In this document: in pieces, positions 11,029 to 21,800 of the stretch
How positions within the stretch are numbered: the stretch's first letter is position 1
How the letters are laid out: each line of letters begins with the position of its first letter
Assembly: GCA_023055425.1 (NCBI GenBank)
Contig: JALGPY010000010.1
Location: 47,487,863-47,551,862 of the forward strand
DNA length: 64,000 bases
Origin: Linanthus parryae
Taxonomy: Eukaryota; Streptophyta; Magnoliopsida; Ericales; Polemoniaceae
Direction: 5' to 3'
Translations under genes and position numbers: made by a program
The notes under the pieces: generated by a model
Told to the model about the DNA's origin: nothing
Database searches by the model: none
What the model saw: the letters and a program-made list of their open reading frames with translations, nothing else

Positions 11029-11571
11029 TGACCCCGAATTGAATCGAGGCGTTTTATGGGAGCAGCAAGAAGCAACGAAAAGAAAGGAAAATCATGAAAA
11101 AAAAAACACTAGGGGAAAAATCTCTCTAGGTTCTGAAAAATTTCAATAATTCATAAATAATAAAAATCAGTCCACAAGCCGGACATAAATAGCCGAAAAC
11201 ATAAATTTTGTCAAAAATAGCAAAATCTTAGAAATAAATCTAAAATCAATGTTAAATGACAATTCTAATCAAATTAAATACGGAGCTAAAAATATCCACC
11301 CAAATTGGGTTCAAATCAAAATCTTAATTAATAAATAAATATACTTAAAATAGAAAACTGCAGATTTCGTGCCTTAAACGGTCGATTTTGGCCAAACTGG
11401 GGTGGTGCCCGTGATGAATCACGGGTTCTTTTTAGAACACCGTTTACACTCAAAATAATGTATAACTTTGCCCAAATTCGGCAACCTTCAATTATGCCCC
11501 TGATTCTGCGTTTAACCCGAAACAGCTTTTCTGACACTGGCAGATATATCCTCAAAAATCTTCATGCATCA
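11029..11571 (-). repeat. N1 3' LTR
   Basis: Direct repeat partner of 12305-12846, starting TGACCCCGAATTGAATCGAG and ending CTTCATGCATCA. Each LTR keeps a near-identical 75-codon frame on the minus strand (11328-11555; 12603-12830), probably only because the LTRs are recent copies of each other. The first bases of this LTR supply the last codons and stop of the internal ORF. Confidence 0.92.
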
Positions 11572-12257
11572 GTCACCCCCTCTTCAAAAGAACTCGTCCT
11601 CGAGTTCAATTTAGGATCTTGATTGAATGAATCCATCATAAATGGATCACAATAAAGAGACGGTAATTTGAACGGAACAATCATGAACTCTTCTAATTCA
11701 ATTCCCATGTTATGCATTAATGAATCTGAAATTACCTCTACTCGAACAGAGACATCAGAATGGACCTCGCATTCCTCCACAATCAATACTTCATCTTCGC
11801 CTTCATAATCGTCATAAATTGGAGGCTTTGTCCAATCCACCTCAAAATCACATGAAGACGAAACATTCTCATAAAAGATAGCATCATCTGAAATAGCTTC
11901 AACATCTAACTTACCCGAATAATTCTGCACATCGACCGTGAAAATCGATCCTCCATAACGCTCGATTTGACCGCAAGGATCGCGACTCTTTAGGATCTTG
12001 AAAACGGGCTTCGAGTCATGATCAACAACCTTGCGAACCTTGGAATCCCGTGCCGCCAAGCGTCGGGCTAGCTTCGCAACTTGTTTCTGCAGATCCCGCA
12101 GCGCTAGCCGCTGGTTTAAAACCGCAATCTGCCTCTGTAGATCACGTTGTTGCCTCTGCAGATCTTTTATCATCATAACATCTTGGACGTTACGCCCCTG
12201 TCGGGGGGCTTCCTCAGCCGGAACCTGCCCGCAGCCTTCAAGTCGTCCACGCACCAT
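11562..12257 (-). CDS. N1 internal ORF, 231 aa, coiled-coil gag-like protein
   Basis: Starts at an ATG in good context (ACCATGG), about 34 bases after the PBS, and is open for 231 codons. Residues about 25-70 form a heptad-rich coiled coil (IKDLQRQQRDLQRQIAVLNQ...); the middle and end are acidic (DDYEGEDEVLIVEECE). The N-terminus (MVRGRLEG...) resembles the start of plant Ty3/Gypsy gag proteins. The C-terminus (...NSRTSSFEEGVTDA) looks like the tail of a Gypsy polyprotein, so the ORF may be a gag start joined to a pol end after loss of everything between. The TGA stop lies inside the 3' LTR. No enzymatic motif is present; the family assignment is tentative. Confidence 0.7.
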   Translation of the reverse strand: MVRGRLEGCGQVPAEEAPRQGRNVQDVMMIKDLQRQQRDLQRQIAVLNQRLALRDLQKQVAKLARRLAARDSKVRKVVDHDSKPVFKILKSRDPCGQIERYGGSIFTVDVQNYSGKLDVEAISDDAIFYENVSSSCDFEVDWTKPPIYDDYEGEDEVLIVEECEVHSDVSVRVEVISDSLMHNMGIELEEFMIVPFKLPSLYCDPFMMDSFNQDPKLNSRTSSFEEGVTDA

Positions 12258-12290
12258 GGTTATGACGATCTTCTTCCCACGTCGAACTGA

Positions 12291-12302
12291 GCTCTGATAC
12301 CA
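12291..12302 (-). promoter_or_regulatory. N1 primer-binding site (initiator tRNA-Met type)
   Basis: Minus strand TGGTATCAGAGC, separated by two bases from the CA end of the right LTR. This identifies the right copy as the 5' LTR and the element as minus-strand. Confidence 0.9.
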
Positions 12303-12304
12303 AC

Positions 12305-12846
12305 TGACGCCGAATTGAATCGAGGCGTTTTATGGGAGCAACAAGAAGCAACGAAAAGAAAGGAAAATCATGAAAAAAAACACTAGGGAGAAAACCTCTC
12401 TAGGTTCTGAAAAATTTCAATAATTCATAACATAATAAAAATCAGTCCACAAGCCGGACATAAATAGCTGAAAATATAAATTTTGCCAAAAATAGCAAAA
12501 CCTTAGAAAATATTCTAAAATCAATGCTAAATGACAATTCTAATCAAATTAAATACTGAGCTAAAAATATCCACCCAAATTGGGTTCAAATCAAAATCTT
12601 AATTAATAAATAAATATACTTAAAATAGAAAACTGCATATTTCGTGTCTTAAACGGTCGATTTTGGCCAAAATGGGGTGGTGCCCGTGATATATCACGGG
12701 TTCTTTTTAGAACACCGTTTGCACTCAAAATAATGTATAACTTTGCCCAAATCCGACAACCTTCAATTCTGCCCCTGATTCTGCGTTTAACCCGAAACAG
12801 CTTTTCTGACACTGGCAGATATATCCTCAAAAATCTTCCTGCATCA
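12305..12846 (-). repeat. N1 5' LTR
   Basis: Starts TGACGCCGAATTGAATCGAG and ends CTTCCTGCATCA; scattered single-base differences from 11029-11571. Followed by the AGATG target duplication. Confidence 0.92.
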
Positions 12847-12851
12847 AGATG

Positions 12852-13468
12852 TATAAGTATCTAAGCATTTATATCCTTTGTATGAGGATAGTAGCCCAGA
12901 AAACACAAGGACTGGATCTTTGTTGTAATTTGTGTCTAGTATATGCTCTCAACCATGAAAAACAGGGGCAACCACACACTTTTAGAGAGGAGTATGTTGA
13001 AGTGTTATGAAATAATAAGTTGATATGAAGACTTAAACTAAAGTGATTTCTTGGGAAGAAGACTGATTAGATAGTTGGACGTAGCAATAGCTTCCAGCCC
13101 GAACTTGAGAAGCATATATACATTATGCAAAAGACCCAATGCAGTTTCAATGATCTGTCTATGTATCCTCTCTACCCTCCCATTTTTTTCTGGGGTATAA
13201 GGACAAGTGGTTTGATGGATAGTACATTGTTGATGTAAGTACAACCCAAAATAATTATTCAAGTACTCAACACCATAATCAGATCAAAATTAATGGTAGA
13301 TTGAAATTGTGTTTTCACAAAAGCAGTAAAAATGTAGGTTCTGTATAGGCAGAGTCCTTGGAAAGGAGTGGATATAACCAACAATATCTAGAAAAATCAT
13401 CAAGGAAAAGGATGTAGTATTTATATATTGAGCAAGGCTCAACTGAAGATGCTCTCGGATAACTCTCT
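12852..13468 (-). pseudogene. Copia-A integrase core remnant
   Basis: Minus strand reads ILFLDDFSRYCWLYPL (second half of the first Asp motif), then a region corresponding to SDYGVEY (second Asp), then NNYFGLYLHQQCTIHQTTCP, TPEKNGRVERIHRQ (the Glu motif, PEKNGRVER), and CGCPCFSWLRAYTRHKLQQR near 12950-13010. Several frameshifts and stops. The piece ends at the G1 insertion at 13468; its upstream partner (GAG-pre-integrase) resumes at 28859. Confidence 0.83.
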
Positions 13469-13759
13469 GTTAGTGTTATATTTCTCGCAGGATTTGCTAT
13501 CCTTTTCTGTGATTTCCGGTAGGTTATCTTAGAAATATGCGGTAAATATGAGAAATTTATGAGTGTGAGCTATTTGTGCTTAATCGATAAATCCGGGCGT
13601 TTCTCGCGTTAAATTGAGATTTATTTGTCACATTTGATCACACAGGTATGTTTCGTGTTGCTTTTGATAGGAAACAGAACTTGCGAGATTGAATGGAAAG
13701 GAGATGCGAACTTCGGAATTGAGCCGAAGCTCAAGAGATAGCTAAGAAGGATGAAGAAA

Positions 13760-14640
13760 TTAAGACAAGAATCTGCTGCAATCAAACCTCCATGGCCCAA
13801 CCAATCAAATTCCACCATTTTCGTCCTTCATTCTCCAATGCCAGTACCCCATTCAAACACCACCTGCAACATCAAATCCCTCCATAGCCATGGATTCTCC
13901 CTTTACTCTCCACTACACCCACAAACCCAATCAAATTCCCAGTTTTCACCATCACCTTGATCACCAACGACCAAATCACCCTCCAACTTCATCCACAAGA
14001 CAACCCAAAGTAAGCCATCACCATTAACCATAACAAATGCTACTAAATACCCAACACTAGCCACAAACCCACAAAACAACCATCACCATGAACCACCAGT
14101 TCCACAACTCATCACATAAAGTCCCTTTCACAACTTGCTACTAACCAATTATCACCATTACCATCACTGCCAATTCACTACCAAACATATCCCTCCTTCA
14201 ACCCAAACACGACAGTACCTCCCCCACTAACCTAAACCCGAACCTTACTCCATGACAAACCGTAACAACAAATTTCATCCTCCTAAACCCATGGCTGTCA
14301 CCTCCAAACCAACCTCAACCCACTGTTCCACCAAAACAACCACCATTACCATTGACTTTAACCAACAATCCTCTACAACCTGCAACTCCATCCTCATAAC
14401 CACTAAGTACAGAAATCACATCTGCCTATTACCACCATTTTCTCCATCTCCACAAAATATCACCAGAAGCTACATCAACCTACACAAAAACAAACCCAGC
14501 AACCCACCTAATACAACCAACCTGCGATCAATCAGCCACCACCTGATACCACCAGACTTAATACACTACCACATACCCACGTACCAACAAACCTTCGACG
14601 TAGAAAAGAAAACCCGGCAGAAGAAGTGCCCAATGCAGAG
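13760..14640 (+). other. G-poor, C/A-rich tract inside G1
   Basis: About 0.9 kb in which the plus strand is dominated by A and C with very little G, giving Pro/Thr/Asn/Ser-rich chance frames in plus frames (longest 14252-14659, 135 codons). No known domain is visible. Strong strand asymmetry is the only clear property. Confidence 0.6.
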
Positions 14641-15092
14641 AAGAATTAATGGATATTAACGCAAGAACAACGCAGAGGAAGAACTAGAGCTACGGGGTGA
14701 AGCTTGGAGTGTGTCGGAGATCTGATTTTCGGTTTGGTCTCTCTCTATTATCTCTTATTTGATTTTTACAATGAATTTCTTTTTCGTAAACATTAGTATG
14801 AGTAGCTAAATTACTTTGCTAGGTTCTTATGTTTGAACATAGGTCATGAAACTTTTCCAGATTGTGAGACTTTGATTCATTAACTTGTTATCTTAATATG
14901 ATTTAGATTACGTTCGTCTTTCATTCTTCTACTTTATGTTATGAAATTGTAGTGTCGTGAACTATAGTTGCTACTTGGTGAAAATTGATGGACTGACACG
15001 TGAAAACGATTAGCCTAGAATAAAGAATGAAAGCAAACCCCGTATTGTGATGGACCGACAGGAGAAGTGTTGGGGTTTGGGTCATTACATAG

Positions 15093-16338
15093 TGTAAGTT
15101 CAATGCAGGACCAAGACTTGAAATAGCTTATCTATTTCAAGGCCTTAAAAAAGCTTTCAAAGCCTTGAAACTGATTAAGCTTCATATACATGAACTTAGG
15201 AGGATTTTTCTGATCTCAATCCAACTCCTAAACCCCTGTACATGATTAGTTGATACTTGATGATGAAAGACAAAGTATTTTAACACAGTTTGCAGGATCT
15301 AACATCATCTATTTGATTTAGTATTGCAGGGAATCCTGTTTCCTATTTTGTAGGAACTTGTTTCCCAACTTATGCTTTGCAGATATGGTAACTGCTTGAT
15401 GATTGATTCTGTGATCAACATGCTGTGTTTAAAAGCTTCCTAACATATTTCCAACAAAATCAAATCAGTATCCCTAAAGATACTGATCAATTAGTCATTG
15501 GGAGAAGCTGTTAGAAGAGTCAAGATTTTAAGCAAATATTCAGGAAAGTTTGTTGAGAAGATTCTGAAGATCTTACCTTCAAACTGAGTGTTTAATAAGA
15601 GAATTGCTGAAGAAATTCGGAGAAACAACTACACAGAGCAATGCACAGAGACACAAACACATTCAAGTATTGACCAACAACAAAGAAGCAGATTCATATC
15701 TCAATCCAAGCATCAGAAGAACACTGCATACTCACTGCAGATTCATTTCCTGTGTTCTTCTTTTTCTGAACTTCATTTGTTTATCGTTTTGATAATACTT
15801 ATAGTTCTCATTCTCAAGGATTGCTCAAGGTGAAAAATAGAGAATTCTTATTTAATCAGATAGCTAGAGCAGGTACTAGATAGGTTAGTGAGAACCACAA
15901 GATTTAACAGAGTAAGACATCTCTTTGTACTTGATATCTAGGGCTTAGCTGTGGATTAATAAGAATTGTGTTGAAAAGCCTACTGGGAGAAGATCTCTGA
16001 GGTAGAGAAGTAGGTCCAAGTGGACTGAACTCTATATATCTTGTGTCTCTTGTATTTACTTTTCAGTTACATACTTAGAAATTTTGCAGCATTCAAAACA
16101 GTTTCATTTCAAGGGTTTAAAACTCATTTCAAGGCCTTGAAATAGACCTACTCTTTTCATACTCTTAACAGTTTCATTCCAAGGGCTTGAAACTCATTTC
16201 AAGGTCTTGGATCTCTTTACAAATCTTTTGAAACCACTAGTATTGCAAAGTTTAGCAAAAGTCTGCATACTCTATTCAACCCCCCCCCCCCCCTCTAGAG
16301 TATTGATCATGTATTTCTACCTACTGTACACCCCTTCA
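15093..16338 (+). repeat. Copia-B 5' LTR (1246 bp)
   Basis: Starts TGTAAGTTCAATGCAGG and ends CACCCCTTCA, with a long C run at about 16280-16294 before CTCTAGAGTA, as in the other Sirevirus-type LTRs here (28337; 31951). Contains palindromic CAAGGCCTTG-type motifs at 15136-15170 and 16106-16210, including a perfect TTTCAAGGCCTTGAAA at 16127-16142. CTCTATATATCTTG near 16030 could be the TATA box. Confidence 0.92.
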
Positions 16339-16340
16339 AT

Positions 16341-16355
16341 TGGTATCAGAGCTTG
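16341..16355 (+). promoter_or_regulatory. Copia-B primer-binding site (initiator tRNA-Met type)
   Basis: TGGTATCAGAGCTTG two bases after the LTR end; 12 bases complementary to the 3' end of initiator tRNA-Met. Confidence 0.93.
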
Positions 16356-16387
16356 TATCACTGCATAGATTTAACCATTTTGTGATT

Positions 16388-18040
16388 ATGCGTACTGTAT
16401 GTGATGGTGGTTTCTCTTAGGGAAGAGCTGCTGACAGACCTCTTCTCTTATGTGAAGACAATTTTGTCCACTAGAAAGCTTTGATGAAAATGTTCATCAG
16501 TGATCAAGATATGGAACTCTAGACTATTATTCAGAATGGTCCTCATACCTTCTATACAGAGAAAGATGGGATTAGAAATACCAAATCTGAAGACTCTTTT
16601 TCTTCATCTGAGTTAGAACAATTTTCAAAAAAATATATAGCTATGAATATCTTATATTGTGCTTTGAGTGCAGATGAACTCAGCATGATCTCAAGTTGCA
16701 ATACTGCCAAGGAGATATGGGATAAATTTGTCGTAACTTTTGAAGGAACCAGCCAAGTCAATAAGAGACATGTTCAAAAGATTCACTGACATTGTCAATA
16801 ACCTTGATTCATTAGGAAAGCATATTTCCAATGAAGAAATGGTTAGAAAGATTCTAAGAAGTCTTCTAAAGGCAAAATGGAACCAAAGACTACTGCTATT
16901 GAGGAAGCTCAAGATCTCTCATCACTTCAACTTGATGACCTACAGGGAAGCTCCTCACACATGAAATATCCGTGAATGAAGTTGATGGAGAATTACGAAG
17001 GTGTCAAGAACCTGGCTCTCAAGGCAAAGGAGAATGAGCCAATTCAAAGCCTTGAAACTGAAGATAATGATGAAGATCAAATTGCCTTGATTTCCAAAGC
17101 CTTGACCAGAATTCTTAAAATGATGAAAGGCTTGGGAAACAAGGATTTCAACAGAGATAGACATAGATCCTCCAGTAGAAAAGAGTACAAAGGTAAATCT
17201 TCTTCACATAGTAATAAGCCTAAAGTCATGAATTGATTTGGGTATGGTGATGCAGGACACTTGATCAGAGACTGTCCACACAAGAATAGCAAGAACTTTC
17301 AGAAGAAAGATCGTGATAGAAGAAAGAAAGCTATGACAGCTTCGTGGAGTGATTAAGAAACATCAAGTGACTCTGAATCTGAATAACATGTCAACCTATG
17401 CTTTATGGCCAAGCATTATGAAATTTCTGAAAAGAACATTGAGGTAATGGTAAGCTGCTTGATTTCAAAACCAATAGAAGCCCTCTCTGATTATCTTAGA
17501 ACAATGCTTTTAAATTAAGAGGACTATCTGAGAGAAATCGGAGTTTTGAGAGAAAAATGTCATGAGCAAGAAAAAGAGAACTTACATCTTGTTTGCTTGA
17601 ATCAGAATCTTGAAATCTCTCAGATGAAATCTGACAGTGATTTCAAGGCCTTGAAAACCAGCTTCAAATCCTTAAAAAACACAAGTCAAGGAAGTAGTCA
17701 CTGAAAACTCTCTCTTGAGTGACAACATTGTTAATCTAAGACATCAAAATGATGAATTGGATAAACAAAAGACTACTCTGACTGAGAAACTTCAGGAATC
17801 TGAATTGGTCAAAACAAAACTTACAGGCTCAGAACACAACTTGAACTTGATTCTTGGAGGTAGCTTAAAGTCTGTTCACAAAACTAGTATTGGATACAAT
17901 CCAAATTTTCCAAGAAAGAATAATACCGGATTTGTGAAAGCTGGAAGCAAAACATCTCCTACGTATCATTACTGCAGCAAGATTGGTCATGTTAAGATGA
18001 CTTGTCTTTTAGAAGAAGAGACCCTCACATAATGAGGAAC
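16388..18040 (+). pseudogene. Copia-B gag (decayed)
   Basis: Shows the Copia gag fold region: MNILYCALSADELSMISSCN, TAKEIWDKFVVTFEGTSQV, MFKRFTDIVNNLDSLGKHIS, NEEMVRKILRSL. Two zinc-knuckle-like motifs follow, GYGDAGHLIRDC (first Cys residues lost) and YHYCSKIGHVKMTC (first Cys replaced by Tyr). Compared with Copia-E, about 70 bp are missing after EGTSQV (near 16755), and stops occur at several points including near 16420, 17236 and 17356. The region between the knuckles is a hydrophilic coiled-coil-like stretch in which the CAAGGCCTTGAAA motif is part of the coding sequence (17641-17656, giving FKALKTSFKSLK). Confidence 0.85.
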
Positions 18041-18204
18041 ACTTTTCCATTCCAACTCAAAGGACAAGTTAGACAGATTTGGGTTCCTAAAAGGGGTCAG
18101 ACCACCAAACATGGTAGATCCTGAATATGAATCTAAACTCAGCACTTGGTCGAACAGCTGGTTAAGGCAGTGAATGGTGTTCGCAGGTTGTCACCAAGAT
18201 CAAA

Positions 18205-19517
18205 GAGCAAAAATGGTTTATGGGCAGTGGTCGATCAAGAAACATGAGTGGAAATAGATCTCTATTCTCATATTTGAAAGAGAAATTAGAAGGATCAATT
18301 ACACTTGGTGACAAAGGCAAATGCAACATTCTTGGTATTGGTAAAGTTGGTACAAATTCTGAAAACTATATTTCTGATGTATATCTAGTTGATGGATTGA
18401 AATTTTGATTAGTGCATCTCAGCTTTGTGACAATGGCAATAAGGTTATTTTTCATAAAGAGAAATGTGTGGTGCAAAATGAGAAATATGGAAATTGCACG
18501 GCCTCTGGATCAAACAATGTTTATACTTTTCAAACTAACAAAGTTGCAGGTGAAAACTTGAAGTGTCTCAAGGCCTTGAAAGAAGATTCAAATATTTGGC
18601 ATAGAAAGTTGGGACACATTAGCTTACATAAATTGAACAAGTTAGTTTCCAAGAACTTAGTAAGAGGTCTACCCTCCATAAAGTTCAGAGATGAAGAAGT
18701 ATGTAAGGCATGTGCACAAGGCAAGCAAACTAGAAGCTCATTCAAACCAAAGAACTTAGTAAGTACTACTAGACCCATTGAACTATTGCATATGGATCTC
18801 TGTGGTCATATGAGAACTCCAGCTCCGAAGGGTAAGAAGTAAATGCTTGTTATTCTAGATGATTTCTCTAGATATACTTAGGTTATGTTTCTTAAAGAAA
18901 GATATGAAGCTCTCAACGAATTTTCAAAGCTTTGTAGAGAACTTCAAACATTGAAAAACCTACCTATTGCTTCAATCAGGAGTGACCATGGTAGAGAGTT
19001 TGATCAACTTAAGTTTGATGTATTCTGTTCTAAGCATGGCATCTCTCACAACTTTTCTGCTCCTAGAACTCCTCAACATAATGGATTAGTTGAAAGATAG
19101 AATAGGACTCTTGAAGACATGTCAAGAACAATGCTTCAGGAAAACAAGTTGCCAAAATACTATTGGGAAGAAGCTGTGAATACAGCAAACTACATTCTTA
19201 ACTGATACTTGATCAGACATATTCTGAAGAAGACTCCCTATGAGCTGTTCAAAGGAATAAAGCCAAACATTTCTTACTTCAAACCATTTTGTTGTAATTG
19301 TTTTATCCACAATAATCGTGAGGAAAATCTTGGTAAGTTTGATGCAACAAGTGATGAAGGTATTTTTCTTGGCTATTCACAGACAAGCAAAGCCTATAGA
19401 GTTTATAATAAGAGAACCAAGCTTGTTGAAGAAAGCATTTATGTTATTTTTGATGAAAACTATGATGGTTCTTTGAGTGATGGTTTTGCAGATCTCAATC
19501 TGAAAAAACAATATTGA
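18205..19517 (+). pseudogene. Copia-B protease and integrase (decayed)
   Basis: The protease motif is WFMGSGRSRNMSGNRSLF, where the family has an Asp-Ser-Gly; the catalytic Asp is Gly here. The GAG-pre-integrase zinc-binding motif is intact (WHRKLGHISLHKLNKL ... CKACAQGK). Integrase core: LLHMDLCGHMRTP (first Asp), IRSDHGREFD (second Asp), PQHNGLVER (Glu). In-frame stops interrupt it at about 18408, 18840, 18880, 19098 and 19203, and a frame change joins the protease to pre-integrase at about 18405. Confidence 0.86.
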
Positions 19518-19553
19518 GATACTGAAGAAGAATCCTCAAAAGGATCCAAGGAA

Positions 19554-20792
19554 ATGTCACAGGAACAAGACAGGTATTTTCAAGGCCTTGGAACCAAGGT
19601 TCAAAGCCTTGAAACGGAGAAGACATCAGAACAAGCTACCACTTCAAGTTTTCAGAGACTTGAGAAGCAAACTGAAGAGCCTGAACCATGGACACCAAGG
19701 AAGATATTTAAATATATGTCATCTCATCCTGGTGATAAAATTATCTTTAATCCAACCACTGGTACACAAACCAGATCACAGTTGAAGAATCTTTGTGCTT
19801 TTAACGCTTTCATTTCTCTTGTAGAACCTAAAATTATAAAGGAAGCATTACAAGAAGCAGACCGGATTATAGCAATACAAAGTGAACTCAATGAGTTTGA
19901 AAGGAACAAGGTCATGAGTCTAGTTCCTCCACCAAGAAATCAGTCTGTCATTGGCACCAGATGGTTATTCAGAAACAAGTTAGAAGAGAATGGAAAGGTA
20001 ATCAGAAAAAAAGCTAGATTGGTAGCTCAAGGCTACAATCAAGAAGAAGGTATTGACTATGAAGAAACTTTTGCTCCTGTTGTCAGGTTAGAAACAATTA
20101 GAATTCTACTTGAATTTGCATCTCAAAAAAACATGAAATTATTTCAAATGGTTGTGAAGTGTGCTTTTCTAAATGGCTATCTGCAAGAACAAGTTTATGT
20201 TGCTCAACCTCTAGTTTTTGAAAATGACAAGTTTTCAGATCATGTTTACAAGCTTGAAAAAGCTCTTTATGTTTTGAAACAAGCTCCAAGAGCTTGGTAT
20301 GAAATATTGTCAAAGTTTCTACTTGAAAATGATTTCAAAATAGGATTAGTAGACAAGACCCTTTTCATAAAGACTCGTGAGAAATATATGTTTGTAGTTC
20401 AAATTTATGTTGATGATATTATGTTTGAAGCTACTAATGATCTTATGTTCAAGGAATTCTCAAGTCTTATGAGCAAGGAATTTGAAATGAGCTTGATGGG
20501 AGAATTGAATTTCTTTCTTGGACTTCAAATTTATCAGACGAAGAAGGGCATATTCCTACATCAAAGAAATTACACAAAGGACTTTCTAAGCAAGTATAAT
20601 ATGTCTCAGTACAAAGAGATTAAGACCCCCATGAGTTCTACACTGTCTTTAGACAAAGATGAATCTGGTAAGAGTGTGAATGTGAAAGAATATAGAGGTA
20701 TGATTGGATCACTACTCTACCTCACATCCTGTAGACCAGATATCATGTTTAATGTGTGTATGTGTGCTAGATTTCAAGCTGATCCTAAATAA
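19554..20792 (+). pseudogene. Copia-B reverse transcriptase, 412-codon open frame
   Basis: A single open frame carries the linker and the whole RT domain: GTRWLFRNKLEENGKVIRKK, ARLVAQGYNQEEGIDYEETF, the first catalytic motif as LFQMVVKCAFLNG (Asp replaced by Val), YVLKQAPRAWYE, IYVDDIMF (second Asp pair intact), MGELNFFLGLQI and IGSLLYLTSCRPDIMF. It ends with a stop after RFQADPK where the family continues into RNase H. The frame is open but the enzyme should be dead because of the Asp-to-Val change. Confidence 0.9.
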
Positions 20793-20798
20793 TCACAT

Positions 20799-21359
20799 TT
20801 GACTGCAGTTAAGAGAATATTTAGAAATCTCAATGGTACCAAAGACTTAGGGCTTTGGTATCCTAAACATTCTAACTTCTCTTTGTGTGGCTATTCAGAT
20901 GCTGACTTTGCAGGATACAAAGTTGATAGAAAGAGTACATCAGGATGCTGTCAATTTCTTGTATCATTCTTAATCAGCTGGCATTCAAAGAAGCAAAAAT
21001 CAGTTGCACTATCAACAGCTAAAGTTGAATACATAGCAGCTGGAGCTTGCTGCTCACAAGTGTTATGGATAGCACAACAAATGAGAGATCTTGGATTTGA
21101 TTTCAGAGATATACATATCAAGTGTGACAACACAAGTGCAATATCAATTACAAAGAATCCAATTCAGCATTCCAGAACAAAGCATATTTATGTTAGACAT
21201 CACTTCATCAGAGATCATGCTGAAAAAGATGATATTGTTCTTAAATTTGTTTCTACTAACTTGAAATTTGCAGACATCTTCACTAAACCATTGCCAGATG
21301 AAAGATTCTCAGCCTTAAGATTGGAATTGGGCATGCTAAATAAGGAAGCATTGGTTTAG
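20799..21359 (+). pseudogene. Copia-B RNase H (C-terminal part of pol)
   Basis: Continues the RT frame just after its stop: HLTAVKRIFRNLNGTKDLGL, GYSDADFAGYKVDRKSTSG, CDNTSAISITKNPIQHSRTK, ADIFTKPLPDERF, with a stop at 21357-21359. GYSDADFAG keeps the first catalytic Asp and CDNTSA is kept. The usual STAEAEYIA motif reads STAKVEYIA, so a catalytic Glu is replaced by Lys. This would normally be the end of the polyprotein; GGGGAGATTC follows. Confidence 0.9.
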
Positions 21360-21800
21360 GGGGAGATTCAGGTAAGTTTTATTTGTTTCAAAGGTTTGAA
21401 CTCATATTCCAAGCCTTGAAAATCCTTTCAAATCTTTGAGTATATGTGCATTACATCATACAGCTTTTCAAGGCCTTGAAATCCTTTCCAAAGCCTTGAA
21501 AATAAGACTGCATACTAGATAGTCAATAAAAATGGATCTTTCAATATTGGGTGTTATCTTTTTAGATAATTTCTCAATGTTACCCCTCGATAATCAAATA
21601 CTCCTTTTTATCCAAAATAGTATTATATTTTTTATTTCCATCGGCACACACAAATTTTGAATGTTTTTGACTCAACAGATCTTCAAAGATCATAAAGAAT
21701 ATTTAGTTTCCTTTTCAAACTGAAACTCTCTTTTATTTATCTCCTTCTTTCTTTCTCTCATTCATATCTATCCTACCTCTCTCTTCTTCTCCAAACCCTA
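21360..21800 (+). promoter_or_regulatory. Spacer between pol and extra ORF, pyrimidine-rich leader
   Basis: 441 bases. The first part (21380-21510) carries five or six copies of CAAGGCCTTGAAA-like motifs. The last 80 bases are a CT-rich run (CTCCTTCTTTCTTTCTCTCA ... CCTCTCTCTTCTTCTCCAAA) ending CCCTAATG at the ORF start, which looks like a plant 5' UTR. A separate promoter for the extra ORF is possible but not shown. Confidence 0.4.

Larger units (their letters stand above)
11029..12846 (-). mobile_element. N1: non-autonomous LTR retrotransposon, 1.8 kb
   Basis: Two direct repeats of 543 and 542 bp (11029-11571 and 12305-12846) beginning TGAC and ending GCATCA flank a 733-bp interior. A perfect 5-bp target duplication AGATG lies at 11024-11028 and 12847-12851. 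The PBS next to the right LTR (minus strand TGGTATCAGAGC) and a purine tract next to the left LTR (minus strand GAAGAGGGGGTGAC) set the orientation as minus. There is no RT, IN or protease. With about 0.5 kb LTRs it is larger than a typical TRIM and smaller than a LARD. It must be mobilised by another element, probably Ty3/Gypsy judging from the ORF. Confidence 0.92.

Noticed and set aside
11328..11555. 75-codon ORF repeated in both N1 LTRs (11328-11555 and 12603-12830)
   Set aside because: Present twice only because LTRs are copies; no ATG context, domain or independent conservation seen. Kept as a remark in the LTR entry.
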